DNA of 17,130 nucleotides from Euperipatoides rowelli (GCA_003024985.2 PXIH01S0006546.1), one strand, 5' to 3'. Shown: positions 8,027 to 17,130, numbered from the stretch's first letter. Notes: generated from the letters alone by a model not told the origin. Made by a program: numbers and translations.

Positions 8027-8905
8027 GGCCTGTGGTGTGGGCCTGCCATCCGTCTTTTCGGCCCCAGGCACAGGCAGCTGAAGCACAGTGACTGCTTGAA
8101 GGTGTAGAGCTGAAGGGGGTATGGCTCAACCTTCCACCAGTCCTTCGCCCTGACTCTTACCAAATGAAGGGTTAGGGCCAAAGGGAAAGGTGTTCCCAGT
8201 AACGAATGACTTTCCCCACACCTCGACCTGCCACGGGGAATTGTGATCCTCGAGGGTGCAAGGACAGAGGCAAGCTGGGTGGCATGCCAGTTCCCCCCAC
8301 ACGATGGACGGGAAGTGAATGGCCCGTGGTGTGTGCCTGCCGTCCATGTTTTCGGCCCCAGGCATGGGCGGCTAAAGCACGGTGACCGCTGAAGGTGTCG
8401 AGCCGAGGAGGACGGCTCAACCTTCCGCCGGTCCTTCCGAACCTTTGATAGGGTGGATTTTGAAGGAATGGGTTGGGTCATGGCCACGTACTGACCCCAC
8501 CAAGGGAGAAATCTTTGATCCTCGAGGGTGCGAGGACAGAGGCAGGCGGGTTGGCTCACCAGTTTCTTTCCACACAATGGACGGAGAGCGAAAGGCCCAT
8601 GGTGTGGGCCTGCTGTCTGACTTTTTGGCCCCAGGCACAGTCGGCCGAAGCATGGTGACCGATTGAAGGTGTTGAGCCAAAGGGGGTACGGCTCAACCTT
8701 CTGCCGGTCCTTCGCCCTGACCCTTACCGAACAAAAGGTTAGAGCCGAAGGGAAAGGTGTTCCCGGTAATAAACAACTTTCCCCCCACGCCCCGACCTGC
8801 CAGGGGGAATCGTGATCCTCAAGGGTGTGAGGACAGAGGTGGGTGGGGTGGTGTGCCAGTTCCCCCCACACCGGATGGAAAGTGACAGGCCTCGCGGTGT
8901 TGGCC
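8027..8905 (+). repeat. External transcribed spacer repeat, three copies of ~294 bp plus a partial fourth
   Basis: The word GGCC(C/T)GTGGTGTG or a close variant begins copies at 8027, 8321, 8594 and 8888, giving steps of 294, 273 and 294 bp. Shared words include CGGCCCCAGGCA, GGCTCAACCTTC, GATCCTCGAGGGTG and GAGGACAGAGGC. The middle copy differs in its centre (about 8450-8515), where the GGGAAAGGTGTTCCC(A/G)GTAA section of copies 1 and 3 is replaced by unrelated sequence. A 350-residue open frame on the minus strand here is a repeat artefact. Confidence 0.85.
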
Positions 8906-9361
8906 TGCCTTCCATCCACCCGAACGGTGATGGTGAAGATGTGACCATTCACCAAGCTCTCAGGACCATCCGGTTCCATCGTGAATCGCGGTCCTCAGAA
9001 AAACAGTTGAAACCCGAAAGACCTGAGGTGACGTTGGACCTCCATGTCTGAATGGTTCACGGAAAGTAGATGTCCTGCTGCCTGATCGGTGGCGGGAGGT
9101 GTTAAGAGAGAGAGAGCGGGGACCACATCCTGGTGCGAAAAGTGAGGCGTCGGGCCCGACGGGTGCTGATGTTGGGGTGGAGGGAACAGCCGTTGATGGT
9201 TTTCTAGCAGGCCACCCTCACCCTGTGCGAGTAAGTAAAGAAAGAGTAGCCGGTGGATGGAAAGACGGCCATCCGACCGGCGGTGACCCAAGGTCACAAG
9301 GCGGTGACCGGCTAAGGGGGTGAGCCGGTAGCACCAAAGTGGCGAAAAAATACATAGGCTT
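8906..9361 (+). other. 3' end of 5' external transcribed spacer
   Basis: Unique GC-rich sequence between the ~294-bp repeats and the first base of 18S. It ends in GGTGACCGGCTAAGG and an A-rich run just before 18S. No gene is seen. Confidence 0.55.
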
Positions 9362-9896
9362 TACCTGGCTGATCCTTCAAGTAGTCATATGCTCGTCTCA
9401 AAGATTAAGCCATGCACGTCTAAGTACTCGCCTTGGTCTAATTAAAGTGAAACCGCGAATCGCTCATTAAATCAGTTATGGTTCACTAGACCGTACCTCA
9501 TCCTACTCGGATAACTGTGGTAATTCTAGAGCTAATACATGCAACTAGGCCCTGCCCGGCTGCCCCGTCCGTCAAAACGACGGTCGGTCAGAAAGGGCGC
9601 CATTATCAGCTCAAAACCGACCGGGTCCGCCTGCCGTCCTCGTGACGTTCAGGCTCCCGTTCTCGTTGACCCTTTGACGACTCTGGATAACCTCCTAGCG
9701 GATCGCCGGTAAACATTAGGTCGGCCGGGCGGCAACGTCCGCATCCGACCTAACGGCGACTAGTCTTTCAAATGTCTGCCTTATCAACTGTCGACGGTAG
9801 GTTAGACGCCTACCGTGGTCGTAACGGGTGACGGGGAATCANGGTTCGATTCCGGAGAGGGAGCCTGAGAAACGGCTACCACATTCAAGGAAGGCA
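9362..9896 (+). rRNA. 18S: 18S rRNA, 5' part, interrupted
   Basis: It starts at TACCTGGCTGATCC and continues through GTCTCAAAGATTAAGCCATG, GCTCATTAAATCAGTTATGG, GGATAACTGTGGTAATTCTA and AGCCTGAGAAACGGCTACCA. It breaks off at CAAGGAAGGCA, inside 18S, at the position where the other fragment begins. Unlike the 3' fragment it keeps its CpGs. The stem ACGGTAGG...CCTACCGT replaces the common ATGGTAGG...CCTACCAT with matched changes, as under selection for structure. There are still odd changes at usually fixed sites (CCTTCAAGTAG for CCTGCCAGTAG near 9375; AATCGCTC for AATGGCTC near 9460). It is truncated, so it cannot give a full 18S as it stands. Confidence 0.92.
9881..9896 (+). repeat. 18S target-site overlap, right copy
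   Basis: These are the last 16 bases of the 5' 18S fragment. They repeat 1717-1732 with two mismatches. AT-rich, non-ribosomal DNA begins at the next base. Confidence 0.6.
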
Positions 9897-11022
9897 TACT
9901 ATGTTGCCAGCTATTTGTGCATCCAAGAACAATAAATTCTTTTAGCAACAGATAGTGGGCTATTTGCTCTAGATCATTTCTAAACTATTTCTATTTTCAA
10001 CAACCAACTACTAATTATCCAAAATCTTCATTCATCACATTTCATAAACCCTCGTGTAATCATGAACAGTCCTCACACAATACAAAATATATAAAAAAAA
10101 TTTTTCATTCTACTCTATCATAATTTAAATGATGAATGATGAATAAATATATATTGCTCTATGAATGACATAAATAAACAATATGAATTTTAAAATAATT
10201 AATGACTCTATGTAAATATAATATTTGACATCTAAAATCAATTCAAAATATAAATATGTGATCATGAAATAAAAATATAGTATACCTTTTATTTAAAAAG
10301 AAAAGTTATAAAACCAAAAATTATTTCATATAATGTGTATTATAAATTCCTTAATGCATGTTTGAATATGAGTCCATTTATAAGAAAGCACACACATATA
10401 TGAATCTGGACTGTCAGCATATTTCAAAATCTAAATGTTCCATCTCACCTATTGAAATTGCTTCATCAGAAACCACTTTGGACGTATGCCAGGCCCACCA
10501 TGGTTCCTAAATTGCAAAGGATGAGATGACCNTGCAACCCACTAAAAATTCTACCTAACGATTCTCATCTCACCCTATTCTCTCATACTCCGACTGGAAG
10601 ATTTTCCGATCTGCATTTACCCACCCCGCTGTGCAATTGCAGTCATCCAGCTTGATCATACCAGACAGAGCATGTTTCCTCAATCAACAATCATTTTAAA
10701 AATCTATATCCTATAAATTCATTAAAAACACTAAAAATTATAAACTATATATTCCAATTAAAATCATATCCTATGAATTCATTAAAAACACTAAAATCTA
10801 TCTAAATATTAAAATACATTTTCATCTAAAGAGAAACTTGTTATAAAAAACAACACTCGAAAGAGGCGACCATACATCAAAAACCACTCAAAAAACTTCT
10901 ATAACAATTCCTGTCAATCAAACATCATTTACAAATCCAATTATAGTATTGGAACATTTTGGCTTCAAGGCAAGTATATATTATATATACAGATCTTATG
11001 TTTCATCATTAGATGCAAGAAT
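9897..11022 (-). other. AT-rich DNA between 18S break and RT element; possible 3' UTR of the element
   Basis: About 1.1 kb without coding capacity, lying downstream (minus strand) of the right-hand ORF2 stop. If the element was inserted at the 18S site, this is its 3' UTR and the 3' junction is 9896/9897, with no obvious poly(A) tail. Otherwise part of it is host DNA. A less AT-rich island (about 10440-10680) stands out from its surroundings. Confidence 0.4.
10697..10796 (+). repeat. Short direct repeat, two ~40-bp copies offset by 60 bp
   Basis: Copies at about 10697-10736 and 10757-10796 share ATATCCTA(T/G)... and AATTCATTAAAAACACTAAA, with a few differences. It lies in the possible 3' UTR of the right-hand element. 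No function is evident. Confidence 0.7.
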
Positions 11023-11826
11023 TTAAATCCCTCCCTTCTCATTTAATTTTAATACATTACTATACATTTTTAATAATGCTCCTCGCCATGATACTGGATC
11101 ATTCCAATTTACATTTTTACCAATGCGTGCTCTACCGTATGTTGTAATCCTCACATAGTCATTTAGAGCTCTCACTACTTCTGCAAAAACTCTCTCATCA
11201 TATTTCCTTCTTTTCGATTGCTCCTTCATATTTACTATAAAAACTCTTTCAACTTCTGATTCTCCTTGATTATACTCTCTAAAAAATTCAAAGTTTTTAA
11301 AAATATGATCATCCTCTTTATCCTCTTTCCCACATAGAATACATCTATAATCACTTGCATCGCCCATTTTTACGATTCTCCTAGGAGTCATGAACCATCC
11401 ATTTTTTCTCCTCCATTGAGCATCTCGCCATGTTCTTGGTATCATTGGATTACTTGAATAATATCTGTCTTCCTCCTCTTCAATTTCACCATAAATAATA
11501 TTTGTTATGTGATCTTTAACCACTCTGTTCCCACATGCAAAAGCATCAATTGTTTTATCATTATATGAATTCATGGATTTAAACTGTGCTACCAACACAA
11601 CCATTCTATCCATTACATTCTGTTTTCTCACAATCATATTTTGAGGCCAGTTCTTTTCAATAAACTCCAGTATGTCCTTTTTGTGCTTATATTGAGTTAA
11701 ATTGACAGAGTCACTCTCCAAGAACTGTCTTATTGAGAGTCCTTTACAAATGATCTTACCTGATTTTGGTTTTACTTGATTTTGATATAGAATCTTATTA
11801 TATTTAACCTTCTGTGACAAAAACAT
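11023..11826 (-). pseudogene. ORF2 C-terminal domain with broken zinc knuckle (right copy)
   Basis: 267 residues. FLSQKVKYNKILY at the start and IPRTWRDAQWRRKNGW in the middle match the left copy. The knuckle is encoded at 11290-11343: C-x2-C-x8-H are present, but the last cysteine is phenylalanine (TGT to TTT at 11290-11292), so metal binding is probably lost. A further stretch (about VFAEVVRALNDYVR to LLKMYSNVLKLN) lies between knuckle and stop. It is in a different frame from the segment upstream, with the frame change between 11826 and 11843. Confidence is high in the family and low in any function. Confidence 0.8.
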
Positions 11827-11842
11827 ATTAACATCTATTTCT

Positions 11843-12028
11843 TTACATATTCAAAATCTCCAACAATCCACCAATTTTTCTCCAAGCTTTCAATAATCCC
11901 TTATTTTTAAAGCATCTTCCATCAATCAAGAGCATCTCCACTCCCCTCTCTATTCCAAACAACTCTCTCCACACTTGCCTATCTCTCTCTGCCAGGATGT
12001 TATTCTCCTCCATCACACATTTTCTCAC
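11843..12028 (-). pseudogene. ORF2 segment after the RT thumb (right copy)
   Basis: A short frame with MRKCVMEENNILAERDRQVW and then LFGIERGVEMLL, parallel to MNLVGKGDNLLKKIDKAIW and AIGLRKGSEILM in the left copy. It bridges the thumb and the C-terminal domain, with a frame change on each side. It has no catalytic motif. Confidence 0.7.
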
Positions 12029-12029
12029 T

Positions 12030-12683
12030 CTATTCTCTCATTACCCGAACACTTGGAAAAGACAGGCCTCCTCCATGGATACTCATCAACAACCTCTCCT
12101 TCTTTATATATCTAAATTTTCTATCAAGCCAGAATGCATCCAACAACAGTTTCTGTATATTTTTAATCTGCTCCGTATTCAATACATAACATTGAAGCAC
12201 CAATTGAACATGAGGTACCATGAATGCATTAATCATTGCCACTCTATCTCTGTATGATACATTTCTCATTTTATACATCATATTCCTTACTTCCTCTTTC
12301 AGTCTATTCTCCAACAGCCTCATGGTTTTCTTTTTTCCACTTTTGCCAATCCATATTCCAAGAACCTTTATGTTTTTGGCTTCCGGGATTCGACTTCCAA
12401 CTGTAGTTATCCACTTTTCTCCAAATCTCTCTCTAAGAAACACTGTCTTCTTGAAGTTTAGTCTAAGACCATTAACATCTGCATTAGCTATCATCAGATC
12501 CAATATTCCTTCCATATCTCCCTCATTCTTCACCACCACAACCACATCATCTGCGTAAGCCATCACAACTGCCATATCCTGATTATCTCTATCATTATAT
12601 CTTCCCACCATTTCTGCCATGTCCATTATGTTAGCTTCCATTGCTGTAATAAACAAACTGCAGAAAGGGGATCTCCTTGACAA
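12030..12683 (-). pseudogene. Reverse transcriptase, motif C to thumb (right copy)
   Basis: AYADDVV (YADD at about residues 43-46) gives the catalytic pair of aspartates. GLRLNFKKT (about 72-80) is motif D. NIKVLGIWIG, DRVAMINAFMVPHV, LDAFWLDRKFRY and GGGLSFPS (near the end) form the thumb. Its first residues are an out-of-frame reading of motif B: the real frame is entered at about SLFITAMEANIMD, after a one-base slip relative to the previous segment near 12650. Catalytic residues are intact although the gene is broken. Confidence 0.85.
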
Positions 12684-13261
12684 ATTCCTCTTCTCACTAT
12701 TATCTCGTCTGTCTTCCTTCCTGCAAACTTCACCTTAGTTCTCACATTTATAATTGGATTCAGGATATTCCTCACAGAGTGTTCCGTCATCCCCATAACC
12801 CTCATAGTTATATAGAGATGATCATGGTCTATTGTGTCAAAGGCCTTACTTACATCAATTGATAATGCACAATAATCTTTCTTCTCCCTTCTGTTAAATT
12901 CAATTTTATCAACTAATATTTGCAGTATGTGGGACATTTTTCTTCCCTTCAAAGCATACGATTGTTCAAAACCTATAACGTCTTCGATCCCATTCGCTAT
13001 TCTTCCTGCCATTATCTTGGCATAAATCTTATAATCTACATTTAGTAAGCTAATTGGTCTGTAATCACCAATTGTATTCTTACTTTCCTTTTTGGGGATT
13101 AAAACTGTAGTAGATTCCATGCACAAGTTATACAACTTTTGTAACACTCTTGCCATTGCTGGGTTACTCTTATAAAAATACAGGCTAAGTCCATCTGGCC
13201 CTGGTGATTTAACCATCTCCATCTCATTTATGGCTTGCTCTATATGGCTCAATTGAATCAA
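12626..13261 (-). pseudogene. Reverse transcriptase, fingers to motif B (right copy)
   Basis: SPGPDG (about residues 19-24), LIPKKESKNTIGDYRPISLL (54-73), the motif A core ALSIDVSKAFDTIDHDHLY with catalytic Asp about 136, and GICQGDPLS (192-200). The order and wording are those of L1/Tx1-group reverse transcriptases. Between LYNLCMES and TTVLIPKK the usual ~10 residues are absent, which suggests a small in-frame deletion. The frame is lost soon after GDPLS. Confidence 0.87.
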
Positions 13262-13275
13262 CTCTTCAATTTGAT

Positions 13276-13566
13276 CTACCTTCTCCTCTGAGATCCTCTC
13301 ATTTTTTTGTATCCATTATATTTTTTCCTGGTTTTCTCATTCCCTCTGTACAGCTTTTGATAGTATCTGTGCATTGCATTTATATTTTCTACACTGTCAT
13401 TTATGTACGTTGCACTGTCCTCATTGTACAATACATCTACCTTTCTCCTTCCCTTCTTCCTGTCCTGATATCGTTTCCATCTCATCAGGCTATCACATAC
13501 TGGATATCTGGTCTTGAAGTCATAATTCCCAAACCTCTCGTATGCTATGGAGCTCCCAACATTCAA
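13276..13566 (-). pseudogene. ORF2 linker between endonuclease and RT, second half (right copy)
   Basis: A basic, helical-looking segment (RWKRYQDRKKGRRKV, INAMHRYYQKLYRGNE) where L1/Tx1-group proteins carry the linker before the RT. YYQKLYRG resembles the F..LY element often seen just before the RT fingers. It overlaps the previous segment in another frame, so a frameshift lies near 13520-13566. Confidence 0.65.
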
Positions 13567-13873
13567 TTTTGTTTTGCTCTATAAATTTAGTTTCAACACC
13601 TCTGTTGACTTCCCTCATTGTCTTCCTCAACCTTGCACCTCTTCCTTTCACAAATCTCTTCGCCACCTGAGTAATTTCATTTTTAAAACCATCCCATTCC
13701 TGGATGCCACCTTTTTCCATTATCCAATGTTGACATCTCCTTTCCACACATTCCTTAAACTCTTTCATGCTTATCAACCAGTCAGGTATTATCCAGTCCC
13801 CAGATTCTCCTTTCAGGGTGATTTTATTTTGTATCAGCCTCAACAATTTGTGATCTGATAATGATGACTCCAT
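13520..13873 (-). pseudogene. Endonuclease tail and start of linker (right copy)
   Basis: It opens with ESSLSDHKLLRL. SDH is the last conserved motif of the APE-like endonuclease, with the active-site histidine. It then runs into a basic linker (KRFVKGRGARLRKTMREV). The rest of the endonuclease, which should lie at higher coordinates, is missing, so the copy is 5'-truncated right at the end of that domain. The ATG before ESSLSDH is unlikely to be a genuine start. Confidence 0.75.
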
Positions 13874-13896
13874 TAACTTGGATGGTTGAATTAAGG

Positions 13897-13967
13897 AAGG
13901 GAGATTGGGATTAAGGGAGATTGGGATTAAGGGAGTGTGGGATTAAGGAGGAGAGTAGCATTAAGGG
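13897..13967 (+). repeat. 16-bp G-rich minisatellite, about four copies
   Basis: The unit AAGGGAGATTGGGATT occurs at 13897-13912 and 13913-13928 exactly, at 13929-13944 with two changes, and in degraded form at 13945-13962. GGG runs fall every 8 bases (13899, 13907, 13915, 13923, 13931, 13939), fitting a G-quadruplex motif with five-base loops. It lies about 20 bases past the truncated 5' end of the right-hand element. Confidence 0.85.
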
Positions 13968-15538
13968 ATACTGCAGGGAGAGAAGTTCTAAAATGGCTGG
14001 GCAATGCCGTGTACTTCAGCTAGTTTAAAATATAAAAAGGCTTTAGTGAAAAGCAAGATGGATAACACAAAATACGATAATATACTGTACAACAGGTACC
14101 TAATTTATATTCTTCCTAAAATAGGTAATTTTTACAATGGATTTTTTTTTTTACAAATTAGATTTTTTTTTAATTTCAGTACTGTAATTATTGGTTACTA
14201 CGACCATCGGCAATAACGATTTAAAATGTTTAGGCCCTTGAATGACGCTATAACAGCTTATACTGTATATCTAAAAAATAATGTAATTGTAGGTATGCCA
14301 GTTTAAGTGTGGGGAATTTATAATCATCAGCAAATGTTTTATGAGTGAGCCACCTTGCTCATCATAACTCTACTAGTCTCTTTATGACAATTATAAATTA
14401 TAGTTGGAAAAACAAACGCGATTCTATTAATTTCAAGCTTTCAAGAAGCATCTTGAAATAGTCACCAGGAAATGATACAGTACAAGCTATCCCTTTGGTT
14501 CTCTCATCCCTGATAGTCAAATCAATGGGTTATTACTAACTTGAAACAAATCTAACAACCCATCTAAATAATATATATAAAAAAATATTCTAATGTATAC
14601 ACTTACAAAGTAACTGGATCATGCTGCTGCATAGGAAAAGAGAGAGAAATGTGGATCCATCTAAAAATAAAACAATTTAATTGGGACTTATAAGAGTGAA
14701 ATGGACTGTATAAATGTAAATATATACACGCTTAAGGAAGGATCAAGATATCAGAGATGAAATTAGATATCCTAATAAATCATTAATAAAGAGTAATTAC
14801 TGTTACCAGTAAAGGCCATCCAGCATTGTTTGCTAGATATTATCCTCATTTAAGTAAACTGTCATCAATTAAATTTTAATTGGTTTAATCAATAGAGAAA
14901 TCAATGCCTTCAACCTTTTCATATAAATGTCAGCCCCTGTCATTGAATATGACCAATAGTGAGAGTTATGAAATTATATAAATGGGTTTATACTGAAGGA
15001 CTACCCCATCCTCTCTTAAAGAGAGACAAGATATTTTTTGATCTTAATTTATTCTTTTTGCTGTTCCACCTTCCAATATAGACAATAAGATGAACAGATC
15101 ATTCTGTCCGAATGATCCTTACCTGAAGTATTTTTCAATATTATTACCAGATAAAACTACTTGGAACTTTAAAAAAGAAAATGACAACTGAAAAATAATC
15201 TGAATCAGAAATTAATCTAATGGTCAAAACATTTAAACAGTGGATGCACAAATACGAAACAAATAGAAAGTTACATTCATAACAGACCTCCTCCAAATAT
15301 AATATCAGTGATGATGCTTATGATGAAATGCTTAGAATGATGGTCCCCAACTATAATGTCTTGCAATGTGTCCAGTAAAATCAACTCTCCAGTACCCCTA
15401 AGCAACCTCCAGCTCATTTCTCAATTCTCTTACTAATCAAGTTTCATCTTTTATCAGCATACCATGTTAGCTTAAATAAAAAATATTTTCCATATATGAA
15501 ACTGCTAATCTTAAGACTTACCTGTATACTATTCACCA

Positions 15539-15622
15539 CTTTAAATTGTTTAAATTTTACAATAATACTAGCCTTATCAACTTTAAATTTATAAATTTTA
15601 ACAATGACTCGGCCTTTTTATC
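15539..15622 (+). repeat. Diverged tandem pair, 42-bp unit
   Basis: CTTTAAATT begins copies at 15539 and 15581. Both continue through TTTAAATTTTAC- or TATAAATTTTAAC-like sequence, ACAAT and a GCCTT or GGCCTT word. A low-complexity pair of no known role. Confidence 0.55.
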
Positions 15623-16028
15623 TTTTTACCTTCAATGTATTCTTCACTCTCTGGAGCATCGTAATCAAGTTTATGCAGCCAGTTAATTTGCTACTCTTTT
15701 CCATCCTTCTGATGATCTTCTTTAGGAGAAGCATTTTTTAATGTAAGTTTTTTTTGTTATTGTTGTTAAATCTATAAAGCAGAGTAATAATCCTTTTTTT
15801 ATGTTTGTTTGGATTTATATTAAAATTCAGTTACGGTGTCCCTAATTCAATAATCAATTTTATATGAATTAGTTTATCACTGAGAAAGCCAATTTCAACT
15901 ATAATTTTTAATATATTTTTTTTTATTACGAGCAAAGAACATACTGTACATATGCTATATTTTAAATTTATTTATCGAATTGTTATGCTAGAAAATTTGA
16001 AGTAAACATTGTAATAAGAATTAATTTA

Positions 16029-16086
16029 AATATTGAGGCATTTATTATATTAAGTAAATATTTAATATAATAAATGCCTCAATATT
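16029..16086. repeat. Perfect 25-bp inverted repeat with 8-bp spacer
   Basis: The left arm 16029-16053 (AATATTGAGGCATTTATTAT then ATTAA) is exactly the reverse complement of 16062-16086. The arms include the non-repetitive core GAGGCATTTATTATATTAA, so this is more than AT-rich chance pairing. It could be the core of a short palindromic mobile element or a transcribed hairpin. Nothing nearby decides it. Confidence 0.9.
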
Positions 16087-16742
16087 GTTGAGATTTTAAG
16101 CCTACCCATTTTTGTGGAGTTAGCGTTATTCCTTTATTTCAAACTTATTTATTTGAATCAAAAATGCAGAGGTAAAAAATAAAAATAAATTGTTTATATT
16201 TATGAACTCAATTCTTTTAGGTTTTAAGTCATCATTCTAGTCCAATTAGGTCTTATTCATGATGGTAGGCTGAAATAAGTAATTCTCTAATGTATTTATT
16301 ATGAGCCTTAACATTCCCATTCAGCTCAGCTTTCTTTGTCACTACACTTAAATATTGCAATACATTTTTTAAAAGCCCAATTTTTATGCTTTTATTTCAG
16401 TTGCTAAAATATTTATTATTTCATGTATGAATCCTGTGTATCCTGGTGTTTTCAATAAATTTATTTCTAAGATAGATTGTTTTTTTAATGAATTTCATCT
16501 AATTGTTTATTTAGTTTCGGTTGTTAGCTTTTTATTTCAAGATAGTAAAGACATATTGTATAATGTAGATGGGTTTCAAGATGGCACCTTTTGATGACTT
16601 TAATACTGAACAGATGACCTTACCTGTGCACTTTTGAGTTCAATTATTTTGAAAACTTGAAATAGTTAGGTTTATCCACTTACTATAATATTAATTGCAG
16701 TAAGATGATAATAGGAGTACCTTTAGCTCTTTATGTCTGTAA

Positions 16743-16773
16743 TGACTATTATTTGCAATTACAAATATAGTCA
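16743..16773. repeat. Short inverted repeat with one-base bulge
   Basis: TGACTATTATTTG (16743-16755) pairs with CAAATATAGTCA (16762-16773) around a six-base loop, with one unpaired T. It is weaker than the hairpin at 16029 and in similarly AT-rich DNA. Confidence 0.6.
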
Positions 16774-16919
16774 AGTATATATAAAAACATACCTACACAG
16801 ACACCTTGACATAAAAAAAATGTGACATATATAAATGTATGTATTTATGGTTGTTTAACATATATACTTAGCCTGTATTTGTAAACATTGTTGATATAAT
16901 ATTTATGGTAATATTTGTT

Positions 16920-17130
16920 TTTTATTAGTAGTTGTAGAGTATTGTTATTACTATTAGTATAAATATTAGTATTCGACTCACATTAGTATTTTTGGTATTG
17001 GTATTAGTATTACTGCCAATTTCAATAATACTACTATTACTTTATTATTATAATGTGTTATTTTTATTATTTATTATATTATTATTATTAGTCTAGTATT
17101 GGTTTTGTATTATTTTTAGTATTATTGAAA
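16920..17130. repeat. Degenerate ATT/TAGTATT-rich simple sequence
   Basis: Runs of TTATTA, TAGTATT and TTAGTATT recur irregularly to the end of the window, a decayed microsatellite. Confidence 0.65.

Larger units (their letters stand above)
11023..13880 (-). mobile_element. L1/Tx1-group non-LTR retrotransposon, 5'-truncated and frameshifted (right copy)
   Basis: On the minus strand, the order is: the tail of an APE-type endonuclease (SDHKLL), a linker, a reverse transcriptase with all main motifs, the thumb (GGGLSFPS), and a C-terminal domain with a damaged CCHC knuckle. This is the ORF2 layout of the L1/Tx1 group. Six segments lie in frames that change at least five times, so it is a pseudogene. 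The endonuclease body and any ORF1 are missing: homology ends about 20 bases short of a G-rich minisatellite at 13897. It is antisense to the rRNA fragments, as is the left copy. Confidence 0.88.
13968..17130. other. AT-rich non-coding DNA
   Basis: More than 3 kb with no convincing protein-coding, tRNA or rRNA signal on either strand. It holds short repeats and hairpins listed separately, homopolymer runs, and degenerate ATT-rich sequence at the right end. It is probably ordinary host intergenic DNA or old transposon residue. Confidence 0.55.

Noticed and set aside
7927-8979. 350-residue open frame, minus strand
   Set aside because: It spans the ~294-bp spacer repeats. The repeated residues follow the DNA repeat, and the middle unit with a different core breaks any protein periodicity.
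11997-12558. Plus-strand open frames opposite the reverse transcriptase
   Set aside because: They are shadows of the minus-strand RT coding sequence, which has recognisable catalytic motifs.
13968-17130. tRNA or other structured RNA genes in the AT-rich right part
   Set aside because: No cloverleaf with A and B box words was seen. Only short hairpins were found.

Overview
The window looks like a piece of an arthropod nuclear genome, most likely a crustacean. It carries a damaged ribosomal DNA repeat set between AT-rich, retrotransposon-bearing DNA. The 18S fragments together would make a gene of about 2.2 kb, with long V4 and V7 expansions, which is more typical of malacostracan crustaceans than of insects. 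That placement is an inference from remembered rRNA sequence. No bacterial gene organisation is present: the long open frames in the GC-rich middle are by-products of tandem repeats.

Layout: (1) 1-1720, minus strand, the 3' part of a non-LTR retrotransposon of the L1/Tx1 group, starting inside the reverse transcriptase domain and running off the left edge. (2) 1717-3415, plus strand, the 3' three quarters of an 18S gene, with changes at invariant sites, many of them CpG to TpG/CpA. (3) 3416-4243 ITS1 with an internal repeated hairpin motif; 4244-4400 a decayed 5.8S; 4401 to about 4680 ITS2-like sequence. (4) No 28S follows. The DNA passes straight into intergenic-spacer sequence: an eight-copy ~99-bp tandem array (5091-5860), a duplicated block (6301-6770), two near-identical candidate RNA polymerase I promoters 170 bp apart (around 6841 and 7011), then two further repeat families of about 288 and 294 bp (7388-7965, 8027-8905). 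(5) 9362-9896, plus strand, the 5' quarter of an 18S gene, which keeps its CpGs. (6) 9897-17130, AT-rich DNA with a second, related, multiply frameshifted retrotransposon on the minus strand (11023-13880), then non-coding DNA with a G-rich minisatellite and short hairpins.

The main point of interest is the shared break. The two 18S pieces are interrupted at the same place and overlap by 16 bases (1717-1732 against 9881-9896, two mismatches). Each side is flanked by an L1/Tx1-group element, or DNA leading into one, antisense to the rRNA. The simplest reading is that such elements inserted repeatedly at one 18S site in an rDNA array that is dying or silenced (CpG decay, no 28S). A collapsed or chimeric assembly of rDNA units is the main alternative. 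No gene here looks intact enough to be functional, except possibly the promoters and the 5' 18S segment as parts of a unit.
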